Source of the DNA: Prochlorococcus sp. AG-418-F08
GTDB taxonomy: Bacteria; Cyanobacteriota; Cyanobacteriia; PCC-6307; Cyanobiaceae
Assembly (NCBI GenBank): GCA_003214295.1
Contig: QCLV01000007.1
Coordinates: 1 to 59,428 of the forward strand
Length of the DNA stretch: 59,428 nucleotides
Reading direction: 5' to 3'
The notes beneath the pieces were generated by a model. It saw nothing but the letters and a program-made list of their open reading frames with translations, was not told the DNA's origin and ran no database searches. The position numbers and the translations under genes were made by a program. Below, in pieces: positions 37,107-46,566 of the stretch (the first letter of the stretch is position 1; the number at the start of each line of letters is the position of its first letter).

Positions 37107-38870
37107 TTAACTGCCAATTATTTTTTCTAGCAGCGCATTTTTTTCAAAAATTTCATTTTCTGGATCAATGTCAACTTTAATTATTACAGATTTCTGGATA
37201 GAAATGCTCCAATCGAATGCCTCTCGTAATTTTTTTAGATTTGCCACACTTTTAAATTTAACTTGATAAGCCTCTGCGAGTTTTGGCCAGTTTATTTCTT
37301 TTGGCATAAGAAAAAGTTTTTTTAATTCATCTTCTTTTAAATTTTTTTTATAAATACGATTAAATATATTTCCGCCATTATTATTTATAAGAAGAATTGT
37401 TAAATTCATATCGATTGAATTTTCAATCAACCAACCGTTTATATCGTGTATAAAAGCCAAATCTCCTGTCACAAGAAGTAGAGGATTTTTAATTCTAGAA
37501 ATACCTAATGCAAGAGATAAAGTACCGTCTATACCAGAGGCTCCTCTAAAGCTGAAACAATTTCTTGATAAAGTATCATTCTCAGAAAATGTAAGCCAAT
37601 CTCTAATCGGGCTACTCGCGGAGAGCATTATAGGATTTTCAGCTGGCCAAAGTTTTGGAACAAGATTTGCAAGCATATACTCAGTAATTTGATTATCTTG
37701 AGTAATTTTATCTTTTAAAATTTCTTTAATCTGCTCGCCTTCCTCTATCAGATCTAGAGCTATCGGAGTAAGAGGCTTTTTGTTTTTTTCGTTAATTGAT
37801 AATTTTTCTAGTAATTGAGTGGTAAAGTTTGATAGCCCAAAATCATATTCAAATGATTTTTTTATAGGGTCCAATTTTCTATAGTTTTTTTCTTTTATAA
37901 GAATTTGTATCCCTTCGAAGTTTATTAAAAACTTCTCCAAATCAATTGAGGATGACATAGGGCCAAGCCTCAAAAGTTGATTACAATTTATTGAATTTTT
38001 ATTTTTCCTTAAGACTAATTCCCAATTCACAACTAAGCCTCTCAAACCAGAATAAACTCCTGAAACAGGATCAGCAAATACTGGCCAACCAGTAATTTCT
38101 TGTAATCGTTCTAAAGATTTATTGAAAGAAGTTAAATCATTTATGGAACCTTGATAGGGACCTACCAAAATAATACCGGATTTATCTAAATTTAAACTTT
38201 TTGAAATTTCTAAGAATTTGTTTTTATCAGACTTTATTTTAACTTCCTGAAATATATATTTTTTCTTTAAATAAATTCTCTCAAAAACCTCTAAAACATT
38301 TTTTTTATTCAAAAATGAAATATCTAAAGGCTTATCAATAGGAATATTTAAATGAATAGGACCAGGGAAGGTTGATATTTGTTTCTGAGTAATTCGAACT
38401 AAATTCAAGATTTCATTTTCTTGTGTTTCATGAAGTCCATTTAGATTTGTACTTAAGACCCTTCTGCAGACTGAACTTAAAAAATCTTCTTGATTTACTG
38501 TTTGATTAGCGCCACAATCTTTTAATCTTAAGGGTCTATCAGCAGTAAGAAAAATAATACCTTTACAAGATCGGTCTGCCTCAACTGCTGCTGGCAATAA
38601 GTTACTTACGGCAGTCCCAGAAGTGGTAATAACTAAAGAAAGATTACCTGATGCAGCAGAAATTCCAAGAGAGTGGAATCCCGCAGATCTCTCATCTATT
38701 GAATTAAAAATATTTACCAGCCCTAATTTATTTAATTCTCCCGCAGCTATTGCTAAAGGTGCTGATCTACTACCAGGACATACTATTAAATTTTGAACTC
38801 CTATTTTTATAAGAAGGTTCAAAAGTTGTAAACTTCTAAGAAAATTTTTGCATTCAATAGATGATGTCAT
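37107..38870 (-). CDS. menD: 2-succinyl-5-enolpyruvyl-6-hydroxy-3-cyclohexene-1-carboxylate synthase
   Basis: A ThDP enzyme of 587 residues, catalysing the first committed step after isochorismate in phylloquinone synthesis. It shows [11 protein letters not shown] and [14 protein letters not shown] at the N-terminus with the catalytic Glu in DERSA, then [13 protein letters not shown] and [15 protein letters not shown], the ThDP/Mg-binding region. ATG start at 38870, 50 bp from the divergent lepB. Confidence 0.95.
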   Translation of the reverse strand: MTSSIECKNFLRSLQLLNLLIKIGVQNLIVCPGSRSAPLAIAAGELNKLGLVNIFNSIDERSAGFHSLGISAASGNLSLVITTSGTAVSNLLPAAVEADRSCKGIIFLTADRPLRLKDCGANQTVNQEDFLSSVCRRVLSTNLNGLHETQENEILNLVRITQKQISTFPGPIHLNIPIDKPLDISFLNKKNVLEVFERIYLKKKYIFQEVKIKSDKNKFLEISKSLNLDKSGIILVGPYQGSINDLTSFNKSLERLQEITGWPVFADPVSGVYSGLRGLVVNWELVLRKNKNSINCNQLLRLGPMSSSIDLEKFLINFEGIQILIKEKNYRKLDPIKKSFEYDFGLSNFTTQLLEKLSINEKNKKPLTPIALDLIEEGEQIKEILKDKITQDNQITEYMLANLVPKLWPAENPIMLSASSPIRDWLTFSENDTLSRNCFSFRGASGIDGTLSLALGISRIKNPLLLVTGDLAFIHDINGWLIENSIDMNLTILLINNNGGNIFNRIYKKNLKEDELKKLFLMPKEINWPKLAEAYQVKFKSVANLKKLREAFDWSISIQKSVIIKVDIDPENEIFEKNALLEKIIGS

Positions 38871-38920
38871 AATTTATATAAATGCTTTGAGATTTTCCTT
38901 ATAACTGAATTAAATAAAAC

Positions 38921-39505
38921 ATGTCTAGAACTCAAGAAAAAAGAAATTCGATATTAAAGGATTTAAAAAATCTTTTAATCTGGATATCTATTGCTTTAAT
39001 TATACGATGGCAGGTTATAGAGCCAAGATGGATCCCATCCGGTTCAATGCTTCCAACTCTTCAAATACAAGATAAAATTCTTGTTGAGAAAGTAACTCCC
39101 AAAATCACATCGGGATCAAATCTTTTAACGTTAAAAAATAAAATAGTTGTTTTTAACGTTCCTGAACAATTAATCAATGCTGGTTATGCAGCAGATACTG
39201 CACTTATAAAAAGAGTAATTGGAATACCTGGAGACAAGGTAGAAGTAAGAGACGGTAACCTTTACTTAAATGATATCGCTCAAAAAAATTACGTTTTTGA
39301 CAAAAATATTAATTATTCTGTCGGTCCTTTTATTGTGCCAGAAGAGTCATTATGGGTGATGGGAGATAATAGAAATAACAGTATGGACTCGCATATTTGG
39401 GGATTTTTACCCTATGAAAAGGTTATTGGTAAAGCTATTTTTAGATATTGGCCGTTTGATAAAATTGGACCTATTCGGTTCCCTGCCCTTAATAATTTAG
39501 ATTAA
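38921..39505 (+). CDS. lepB: signal peptidase I
   Basis: A membrane serine/lysine protease that removes signal peptides. The 194-residue protein has one N-terminal membrane span (LLIWISIALIIRW), catalytic Ser42 in PSGSMLPTL and Lys97 in LIKRVIGIPGD, followed by WVMGDNRNNSMDS. It is short, with a single anchor, as in cyanobacteria and Gram-positives. ATG start. A DUF760 gene follows after 45 bp. Confidence 0.94.
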   Translation: MSRTQEKRNSILKDLKNLLIWISIALIIRWQVIEPRWIPSGSMLPTLQIQDKILVEKVTPKITSGSNLLTLKNKIVVFNVPEQLINAGYAADTALIKRVIGIPGDKVEVRDGNLYLNDIAQKNYVFDKNINYSVGPFIVPEESLWVMGDNRNNSMDSHIWGFLPYEKVIGKAIFRYWPFDKIGPIRFPALNNLD

Positions 39506-39550
39506 TGGGTACGTGATGTTGTAAGGTTTTTATATCTTGAAGCTGTAGAA

Positions 39551-39886
39551 ATGTTTAATCCAGAATTTCTTGCTACTGAAAATAATGATCCAAACGATGA
39601 GAATGATCTAATCCAATATTTACAAAAACAATCTCCAGAAGTTTTGCAAAGGATAGCAAAATCAGCTAGTGAAGATATTCAAGAAATTATTAGACATAAT
39701 GTTCAAGGTCTTCTTGGAATGCTTCCTTCAGATCAATTTGATGTAAAAATAACATCTTCAAAAGACAACATTGCTAATTTATTATCTTCTGCAATGATGA
39801 CAGGATATTTCTTAAGACAAATGGAGCAAAGAAAAGAGCTGGAACAAACTCTTAAAAATGATGAGAACATGTCTATTGAAGAATAA
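39551..39886 (+). CDS. DUF760 family protein
   Basis: A 111-residue soluble protein with the cyanobacterial/plastid DUF760 pattern: LIQYLQKQSPEVLQRIAKSA, then HNVQGLLGMLPSDQFDV and LLSSAMMTGYFLRQMEQR. The family has no agreed function. It looks fully helical, with an acidic N-terminus. It may be transcribed with lepB. Confidence 0.75.
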   Translation: MFNPEFLATENNDPNDENDLIQYLQKQSPEVLQRIAKSASEDIQEIIRHNVQGLLGMLPSDQFDVKITSSKDNIANLLSSAMMTGYFLRQMEQRKELEQTLKNDENMSIEE

Positions 39887-39892
39887 TTGTTT

Positions 39893-41065
39893 TTAAAGAT
39901 TTACTTCTTCAGGAATTATTCCTAGTTCAAACAACTTTTTATATAAACCCATCAAAAATTTATTGTCCTCAGGAAGTTTGTCCCACTTTTGGGAATTAAT
40001 TTCATTAATTAATTTTTGACAATCTTCTATTGTAAATTTTATAGGAGCCGTAAAATGAGCTGAAATTAAATATTCCATATCTTCAAAACACTTGATATTT
40101 TCTAACCATTTGATTAAAACTTCTTTTGAACGCGGAAAAATTAATTTCTGTAAAACTGGTGCAATTTGAATCTTAGGAGTATCTTTACCCATTATTTCAA
40201 CAAGAGAAGATTCCCAATCTTCGTCCCACAAAAAGGGATAAATACCGAAATGAGATCTCCAATTCCTCAGATCTTTTTTGAATGAATACTTAAATATTTT
40301 TTTTAAAGGTGGAATATTTAATTTACCTGGTTTTAAAAAAGATGAAAACAAGACTAACCTTTTCCATCCTTTTTTTCTATGTTCGATGGAGTCAATCAAA
40401 GGTTCATCTCCTCTCTCTCTAGAATGAAAAAGAAGTGGAGTTGGATCGAAATCAAATATCTCAGGGGGAGTGGAGTCTATCCCAACTATTGCGTCTGTCA
40501 CATGAAGTGTTTTCGTAGGATAATGGAAACAGCTTATCTCCTGATATCTTCCAAGTCCTAAATTCAGAGGGCCTAATGAAGACCATTTAAAGTAGTTTGT
40601 ATGTGGAGTACCTTCCTCAAAGAGTATTCTTGATCTTTTTGATGGAATTCCTAAGAAATCTAGTGGTAGATTTATGGGGAAACTCCATTGTCCAGGACAA
40701 AGCCAAATTTCTGCATCTTTAAAATTTCTTGAAAGAGCTGGAAGTCCGATTTTATGTTCTAGTCCAGAGGCACTAGGTAGAATTATTGTTTTTACTTTGC
40801 CATGAATCGTAATTAATTTTTCTAACTCATTTATTAATTCTTTTGTCGGAGGCAGTGGATTTATTAGCATCAAGCCATTATCAACCTTTATTACCGTCAT
40901 TCTTATTGGAACCGCAACATAATAAAGTCCCTGTATTTGTTCCAAGGACCATATTTGATCAGGAATTAATTCTTTTAAAATTGTTTTCTTTTTTCCATAA
41001 GGATATAAGGGGAATAATGGCCACCAATTCCACTTTTTATTTAAAGTTTCATCCACCACAATCAT
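39893..41065 (-). CDS. DUF4336 family protein linked to a metal ABC importer
   Basis: A 390-residue soluble protein of the cyanobacterial DUF4336 family, with WNWWPLFPLYPYG near the start, PLPPTKEL and LHVTDAIVGID. The order of strands and the conserved His/Asp (TLHVTDAIVG, SAHFTAP) recall a metallo-beta-lactamase fold without the canonical HxHxDH motif. Substrate and function are unknown. Its ATG overlaps the importer permease stop by 4 bp (ATGA), so it is probably co-translated with the importer, which makes a metal-related role worth testing. Confidence 0.7.
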   Translation of the reverse strand: MIVVDETLNKKWNWWPLFPLYPYGKKKTILKELIPDQIWSLEQIQGLYYVAVPIRMTVIKVDNGLMLINPLPPTKELINELEKLITIHGKVKTIILPSASGLEHKIGLPALSRNFKDAEIWLCPGQWSFPINLPLDFLGIPSKRSRILFEEGTPHTNYFKWSSLGPLNLGLGRYQEISCFHYPTKTLHVTDAIVGIDSTPPEIFDFDPTPLLFHSRERGDEPLIDSIEHRKKGWKRLVLFSSFLKPGKLNIPPLKKIFKYSFKKDLRNWRSHFGIYPFLWDEDWESSLVEIMGKDTPKIQIAPVLQKLIFPRSKEVLIKWLENIKCFEDMEYLISAHFTAPIKFTIEDCQKLINEINSQKWDKLPEDNKFLMGLYKKLFELGIIPEEVNL

Positions 41066-41934
41066 TTATACCCAGCAAATAATTTCTTTAACTTAAATAT
41101 TCCGTATCTTGGAGCGAATAAAAAAGCAAATAAAAATATAAAAGTTTGTGCTAAGACAATTGATCCACCTGTTTCAAGATCAAACCAAAAACTAACATAG
41201 ATTCCTATAAGGCTTGAAATGATTGCACTTAATACTGAAATTACTGTCATATTATCAAACTTATCCGTAAGTAAATATGCTGTAGCCCCTGGTGTAATCA
41301 ACATTGCAACTACCAAAATAATTCCTACAGACTGCAACCCCACAACAGCTGCCAAAGATAAACATGTGAGGAGTAAATAATGAAGAAAAAATACATTAAT
41401 CCCAACTGTTTTTGCATGCCTAGGGTCGAAACAATAAAGCATTAAATCTTTTCTGAAAATTGATAAAAGGATTACTACTAATAAAGAAATTAATATAGTT
41501 TGTTTTACATCTGAAAGTGATATTCCTAATGGACTACCAAAAAGAATAGAGTGCAGATCAATATTACTTTTAATCTTAGAAACCAATACTATTCCAAGAG
41601 CGAAAAATCCAGTAAATACCAACCCAATAACAGTATCTTCCTTAACTCTAGATTTCTGCTTAATAAACCCTATCAACGCTACAGAACCAACTCCGAAAAT
41701 AAATGCCCCTAATGAGAAAGGAAGACCTAATGCATAAGCAACCACAACACCAGGCATTACCGAATGTGACACTGCATCTCCCATTAAAGCCCATCCTTTA
41801 AGAGTCAAATAACTTGATAGAAAACCACAAACAGCTGCAACTAATGAACTCATAAGAAGTGCTTTTCTCATAAAGTCATGAGTTAAAGGATCTGTGATGA
41901 ATGAATCTAAAGTTAAAAAAGAACAAAGCTCCAT
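41062..41934 (-). CDS. mntB: manganese/zinc-type ABC transporter permease (MntB/ZnuB)
   Basis: An ABC-3 family permease of 290 residues with 7-8 membrane helices, starting with a short N-terminus then FMRKALLMSSLVAAVCGFL. It carries LKGWALMGDAVSHSVMPGV and the HYLLLTCLSLAAVVGLQSVG and MLITPGATAYLL blocks of the family. It forms the channel of a Mn(II) or Zn(II) importer with the neighbouring ATPase and binding protein. ATG start, 12 bp after the ATPase gene. Confidence 0.88.
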   Translation of the reverse strand: MELCSFLTLDSFITDPLTHDFMRKALLMSSLVAAVCGFLSSYLTLKGWALMGDAVSHSVMPGVVVAYALGLPFSLGAFIFGVGSVALIGFIKQKSRVKEDTVIGLVFTGFFALGIVLVSKIKSNIDLHSILFGSPLGISLSDVKQTILISLLVVILLSIFRKDLMLYCFDPRHAKTVGINVFFLHYLLLTCLSLAAVVGLQSVGIILVVAMLITPGATAYLLTDKFDNMTVISVLSAIISSLIGIYVSFWFDLETGGSIVLAQTFIFLFAFLFAPRYGIFKLKKLFAGYK

Positions 41935-41946
41935 ATAAATTAAAAT

Positions 41947-42711
41947 TTAGGATTCAGGTCCAAACAAGAAATCAGGTGAGATCCCTCCAAAAGTAGTTGT
42001 GATATTTTCAGGGGTAAACACTTCAGAGGTTTCACCATAAGCTACAACAGTTTTATTTATTAAAAGAACCAAATCACAAAATTCACGGACATGAATCATA
42101 TCGTGCGTTGATAATAATATGGTTTTCCCCTCATTTTTAAATTGAATAAATAATTCCGAGATAAGTTTTTCAGTTCTTATATCAACACCTGAAAAAGGCT
42201 CATCAAGAAGAAGTATTGATGCTCTTTGCGCAATTGCTCTAGCTAAAAAAGTTCGTTTTCTCTGACCTCCTGATAAGTTTCCAATAGGTGTAGATAAATG
42301 ATCAGTAAGATCAACTCTCTCAATAGCATTTTTAACCGCCTGAACATCAGACTCTCTAGGAGACCTAAAAATATTCATCGAACCATATCTTCCCATCATC
42401 ACTACATCCCAAACACTTATTGGAAATTGACTATCAATTCCCTCATTTTGAGGAACATAAGCAATTGTCTGATCTTTTTGCGCAGATCTTACAGACTCTC
42501 CATTTATTCTAATTTTTCCCTTTGAAATATTTACAAAGCCAGTTAAAGCATTAAAGAAAGTTGTTTTACCAGCCCCGTTCATCCCTACTAACCCACAAAT
42601 CTGGCCAGGTTTCAATCTTAAATTGGCATCATACAAAGCCACCTTACCGTTGTAATCTACGCAAATATTCTCTGCCTCAATCCTAAAGTTTTGATAATTG
42701 ATTGTTTCCAT
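41947..42711 (-). CDS. mntA: manganese/zinc-type ABC transporter ATPase (MntA/ZnuC)
   Basis: A 254-residue ATPase with Walker A (GMNGAGKTT, about 43-51), Q-loop (YVPQNEGID), signature (LSGGQRKR), Walker B (ILLLDEPFSGVD) and H-loop (STHDM). The context puts it in a metal importer with the permease and binding protein. ATG start, 3 bp after the binding-protein gene. Confidence 0.9.
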   Translation of the reverse strand: METINYQNFRIEAENICVDYNGKVALYDANLRLKPGQICGLVGMNGAGKTTFFNALTGFVNISKGKIRINGESVRSAQKDQTIAYVPQNEGIDSQFPISVWDVVMMGRYGSMNIFRSPRESDVQAVKNAIERVDLTDHLSTPIGNLSGGQRKRTFLARAIAQRASILLLDEPFSGVDIRTEKLISELFIQFKNEGKTILLSTHDMIHVREFCDLVLLINKTVVAYGETSEVFTPENITTTFGGISPDFLFGPES

Positions 42712-42714
42712 AAT

Positions 42715-43623
42715 TCAAAAAAGTCCTTTTTTAATCAAATCCAAATTATGCTCAAGCATTTTTATATAGGAGCTAGCAGGCCCACTATCATCAGATAGTG
42801 AATCAACAAAAAGATTTCCTCCAAAATTAGCCCCAGTTTCGTTTGCAACAACCATTTGAGATTCGTTACTTACAGTACTTTCGCAAAATACAGCTGGAAC
42901 ATTTTTTTCTTTAACTAGTGAGATTGTTCTTGCCATTCTTTTGGGAGTGATTTGACTCTCAGCATTAACTGGCCACAAATAAACTTCCTCTAATCCATAA
43001 TCATTTGTCAGATACGAAAAAGCACCTTCACAACTTACTAGATACCTCCTGTCTTTATTTAAGTTATTAATAAAAAGTGAGAATTCTTTATCTATTTTAG
43101 ATAGTTTATCTTTATAAATTTTTCCATTTTCTTCAAATAATGTCCTTTTGGATGGCCTCAATTCTGATAAAGAATCCACGAGAATATCTACGTATAGGAT
43201 CCCTCTTTTTGGAGAAATCCATGCATGAGGATTGGGTTTCCCTTTATAAAAATCTTCACTGATAAAAATAGGATCCAAATCTTCCGAGACAGTAATTCTT
43301 TTAACTTTTAAATTAGAGACAAATTTTTCAGCCCATAATTCAAATCCAAATCCATTATCAATAAAAACAAAAGCATTAGAGGCATTTACCAAATCGCTTG
43401 GAGTTGGTTGGTAGCCATGAACTTCAACTCCAGGTTTCGTTATTGATCTAACAATAAAATCATGTTTAGCGACATTACTAATTATATCCGCCAAAACAGT
43501 GAAACTTGCCAGTATTACTTCTTTAGTTTCATTTTTATTTGATATTCTCTTACATGAGCCTGAAGCAATAGTAAGCAGAAGTATCAAACTTAAAAAAAAA
43601 ATATTTTTTTTCATTTTTAACAT
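42715..43623 (-). CDS. mntC: metal-binding lipoprotein of the ABC importer (MntC/PsaA-like)
   Basis: A ZnuA/PsaA-family binding protein of about 302 residues. The N-terminus has a lipoprotein signal with lipobox ASGSC. Likely metal ligands are His in EVHGYQPTP, His in NPHAWISP, Glu in SCEGAFSYL and Asp in FVDSLSDD. A Glu rather than His at the third position resembles Mn-type PsaA/MntC and not ZnuA. The His-rich loop of ZnuA is also absent. Manganese is therefore the better guess, useful for photosystem II. Starts are ambiguous: ATG at 43623 is used here; TTG at 43632 and ATG at 43614 are alternatives. The DUF697 gene stops just upstream. Confidence 0.87.
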   Translation of the reverse strand: MLKMKKNIFFLSLILLLTIASGSCKRISNKNETKEVILASFTVLADIISNVAKHDFIVRSITKPGVEVHGYQPTPSDLVNASNAFVFIDNGFGFELWAEKFVSNLKVKRITVSEDLDPIFISEDFYKGKPNPHAWISPKRGILYVDILVDSLSELRPSKRTLFEENGKIYKDKLSKIDKEFSLFINNLNKDRRYLVSCEGAFSYLTNDYGLEEVYLWPVNAESQITPKRMARTISLVKEKNVPAVFCESTVSNESQMVVANETGANFGGNLFVDSLSDDSGPASSYIKMLEHNLDLIKKGLF

Positions 43624-43634
43624 CGATCCCAAGA

Positions 43635-44969
43635 TTATGAATTAAAAGATAGTTTCATGAGTGGTTTTCTAAGATCAGAAATAAATCCTTTCCAATTTAT
43701 TTTTTCTTTTTCAAAAGCTTCTTCAACAATTTTCTCAGAATTTTTCTTTATAAAATCCAAATCAGGTTCTTCTACTCCTTTTGTTATTGCCATAAAATCA
43801 GCCAAAGAACTTGATACTACTCTTGTTAAATAAGCAGAACTAACCGCCTGAAATGTTCCAGAGACAAGCCAATTTGGGCCATGTAATTTTGTTATACCAA
43901 TTAGAGTCTGTCCACTCCATTCAATAACTCCCTGAGCAATTGCAGTCTTTAAAATCTCTTTGGATACTTTATCTAAAATTTCAGGAGACCAATTACATCC
44001 CCATATAGACTTAATTTCTTTAATCATTAAAGAATTTAATACTGTCATTGCCATAACATCAATTGATGGGATAGGAGATAAGAAAACAGTTGTTGCGACA
44101 AGAATTTGATTTTTTCTTTGTATACCTTTTAACTGCATTCTTCTTATACCTTCAATTTCAGATTGCCAGGCAGCATGAAGTTCTTTCAAGAGCCTTTTTT
44201 TTGTATTTTCAATATTTTTAGATGAACTTATGAAAAACTTCCTTAAAGAAAAAGGTATATTTGTTATTTCACTCTTATTCACATCAAAAGTAATAATTTT
44301 ATTTGTAAAGTCACTTGAAATTTGAGACTTTAAGTCTTCTATCTGATTTTTGGATTCTATTTGGTTGGAAGTTAAAGCCACCAACCAGATTGGCATATTT
44401 TCAGGAAACTTTTCCAGCCACAAAAAATCATTTGCCGACAAAGGCAAGTTTATAAAATACAAGATTGCATCACTCTTCAAAGCTTCTTCTGGAATAACTT
44501 GAGAAGAATTGTATTTAGGCAGTTTTTCGTATAAATCAAAGTCAAACTTATCTGCTTTGAAATTACTTTTCAAAGCAGATTGAAAACTTTGATAATCTTT
44601 TTGTCCAATGCAACTTATTTTTTCTTTTTCACATCTATTAAGAATAGATTCAAGTGTTTTTTGTCTTTTTGAATTCTGTTTTTCTAATTCATTTGTTGCT
44701 TCTAGTTCTTCAAAAAAATTTAAATCTTCATTACATAGGTTTATCCAACCATCTAAATTACTTGGCTCATTAAATTTAGGCTTATCATTCTTCAAGTAAA
44801 AATATCCACCCAAACACAACGCAAAAAATCCTATTGAGCCTCCTGCAAAATGAATTAAGTCACTGACAAACCATTCCCCAAAACCTAACAATAATAAAAT
44901 AATAAGAAGATTTTTTTTTGGAAACTTTATGAAATCCTTTAAAAGGTTGTTTTTACTAATATCAAACAC
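43635..44969 (-). CDS. DUF697 membrane protein with a degenerate GTPase-like domain
   Basis: A 444-residue protein with a hydrophobic N-terminus (residues 20-60, two membrane spans), a middle part arranged like a G domain (strand-rich, DAILYFINLPLS, MPIWLVALTSN), and a C-terminal DUF697 region (VFLSPIPSIDVMAMTVLNSLMIKEI and SGTFQAVSSAYLTRVVSSSLADF). A P-loop GxxxxGK[ST] cannot be found anywhere; GQKDYQSF stands where one would be expected. It is therefore probably a non-hydrolysing relative. It starts with GTG at 44969 and ends very close to the metal-binding lipoprotein gene, so it may belong to the importer operon. Confidence 0.75.
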   Translation of the reverse strand: MFDISKNNLLKDFIKFPKKNLLIILLLLGFGEWFVSDLIHFAGGSIGFFALCLGGYFYLKNDKPKFNEPSNLDGWINLCNEDLNFFEELEATNELEKQNSKRQKTLESILNRCEKEKISCIGQKDYQSFQSALKSNFKADKFDFDLYEKLPKYNSSQVIPEEALKSDAILYFINLPLSANDFLWLEKFPENMPIWLVALTSNQIESKNQIEDLKSQISSDFTNKIITFDVNKSEITNIPFSLRKFFISSSKNIENTKKRLLKELHAAWQSEIEGIRRMQLKGIQRKNQILVATTVFLSPIPSIDVMAMTVLNSLMIKEIKSIWGCNWSPEILDKVSKEILKTAIAQGVIEWSGQTLIGITKLHGPNWLVSGTFQAVSSAYLTRVVSSSLADFMAITKGVEEPDLDFIKKNSEKIVEEAFEKEKINWKGFISDLRKPLMKLSFNS

Positions 44970-45078
44970 AATACTTTATTTTTCTAATTTTATTTTAATG
45001 CAAGTTGTGAATGAGAAAAGCAAAATTTCATAAGTCGTTAATCAAAAGATAAAAATTTACGCCTTTTAAAAAGACTTA

Positions 45079-45108
45079 TTGCATAACAAGATGCTAAGTT
45101 AATAGACT
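45079..45108 (+). promoter_or_regulatory. candidate promoter for the RHH-like gene and trpS
   Basis: TTGCAT at 45079-45084 is followed after 18 bases by TAGACT at 45103-45108. It is in the divergent spacer and about 27 bp before the ATG. Both boxes deviate from consensus. Confidence 0.3.
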
Positions 45109-45134
45109 ATTTAAATAACTTAAGAAACATTAAG

Positions 45135-45557
45135 ATGTCTAATTCAAATTTCAGCAATAATCCTGGACAAGAAAATTACAGAGGTCGTTCCAACAATGAA
45201 AGATCTAATTTCAGAGATAGATCGGGCGGCAGAAGAGATGGAGGAGGATTCCGCATAAGATTGAGTGATAACGAAATGAAAGCTGTTAAATCAATACAAG
45301 AGACCTTTCAATTAAGATCTACCGTTGCAGTTCTGGGTTTCTCTGTTAGAACACTTAGTGAAATGATCAAAGACGAAAAATTGATTGAATCAATTAAAGA
45401 ATATGCAAAAAATAATAATAACTCTTCTACGAGTAGACAATCACAAAATTCTTATGAAGAAAAGACAAAAACAGCACCTGACCCTTTTGCAAGACCTGTA
45501 AAAAGTACATCAACTGAAGAGATCCAATCTAGCGAAGTAGAAGAGGATGGCAAATAA
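45135..45557 (+). CDS. hypothetical protein with RGG-like tail and ribbon-helix-helix-like core
   Basis: A 140-residue protein. Residues 1-40 are Arg/Gly/Asn-rich (NYRGRSNN, FRDRSGGRRDGGG), like RNA-binding RGG tails. Residues 41-80 (IRLSDNEMKAVKSIQETFQL then STVAVLGFSVRTLSEM) have the strand-helix-helix pattern of ribbon-helix-helix DNA-binding proteins. The rest is Ser/Thr/Glu-rich and disordered. I know no named family. The 3' end overlaps trpS by 11 bp, so it is probably co-translated with it. A nucleic-acid-binding role is inferred from composition and pattern. Confidence 0.6.
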   Translation: MSNSNFSNNPGQENYRGRSNNERSNFRDRSGGRRDGGGFRIRLSDNEMKAVKSIQETFQLRSTVAVLGFSVRTLSEMIKDEKLIESIKEYAKNNNNSSTSRQSQNSYEEKTKTAPDPFARPVKSTSTEEIQSSEVEEDGK

Positions 45558-46563
45558 AAAAAGAATTCTTTCGGGAGTTCAACCAACTGGTGATTTACAT
45601 ATTGGGAATTGGCTTGGGGCCATAAATAATTGGGTTACGCTCCAAGAGCAATATGAAACATTTCTATGTGTAGTTGATTTGCACGCAATAACAGCCTCAT
45701 ATAATCCCAAAGAATTATCTAATAACACTATTTCTACAGCGGCTTTGTACGTCGCTTGTGGGATAGATCCAAATATATGTTCAATTTTTGTCCAAAGTCA
45801 GATTTCAGCGCATTCAGAACTTTGTTGGATATTAAATTGCATGACCCCAATAAATTGGATGGAAAGAATGATTCAATTTAAAGAAAAATCCATACAACAA
45901 GGTAATAATGTATCTATTGGATTATTTGACTATCCAATACTTATGGCTGCAGATATCCTTCTTTATGATGCTGACTTCGTACCAGTAGGTGAGGATCAAA
46001 AACAACATCTTGAACTGGCGAGAGATATTGCACAACAGAGAATTAATGCCAGATTTAGTAAGGATAAAAATATTTTAAAGATCCCTCAACCAATCATCAT
46101 GAAGAATGGTTCAAAAATAATGAGTTTAATTGATGGTTCAAAAAAGATGAGCAAAAGTGATCCTAATGAGGGCAGTCGCATTAACTTATTAGATCCACCT
46201 GAAATAATTACAAAAAAAATTAAAAGAGCAAAAAGTGACAGTTCTATTGGAATTGAATTTAATAACCCTGAGAGACCAGAATCTAAAAATCTTTTGATGA
46301 TTTATTCAATATTATCTGGCAAAGAAATTTCTCAATGTGAAAATGATTTCTCAGAGACTGGATGGGGGACATTTAAAAAATTAATTACAGAACAACTTAT
46401 TGAATCACTCGAACCTATTCAGAAAAAATATAAATTATTAATTAATGATCCCTATCAATTAAATAAAATCCTTGATGAAGGGAAGGAAAAAGCTGAGGAT
46501 TTAGCAAATCAGACTTTAAAAAGAGTTAAATCAAAATTAGGATTCTTCGAAATGGAGAAATAA
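45547..46563 (+). CDS. trpS: tryptophanyl-tRNA synthetase
   Basis: A class I synthetase of 338 residues with SGVQPTGDLHIGNWLGAI (HIGN) and the KMSKS motif (GSKKMSKSDPNEGSRI). It charges tRNA-Trp. ATG at 45547 lies inside the preceding gene, overlapping by 11 bp. thrS follows after 3 bp. Confidence 0.96.
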   Translation: MANKKRILSGVQPTGDLHIGNWLGAINNWVTLQEQYETFLCVVDLHAITASYNPKELSNNTISTAALYVACGIDPNICSIFVQSQISAHSELCWILNCMTPINWMERMIQFKEKSIQQGNNVSIGLFDYPILMAADILLYDADFVPVGEDQKQHLELARDIAQQRINARFSKDKNILKIPQPIIMKNGSKIMSLIDGSKKMSKSDPNEGSRINLLDPPEIITKKIKRAKSDSSIGIEFNNPERPESKNLLMIYSILSGKEISQCENDFSETGWGTFKKLITEQLIESLEPIQKKYKLLINDPYQLNKILDEGKEKAEDLANQTLKRVKSKLGFFEMEK

Positions 46564-46566
46564 ATC

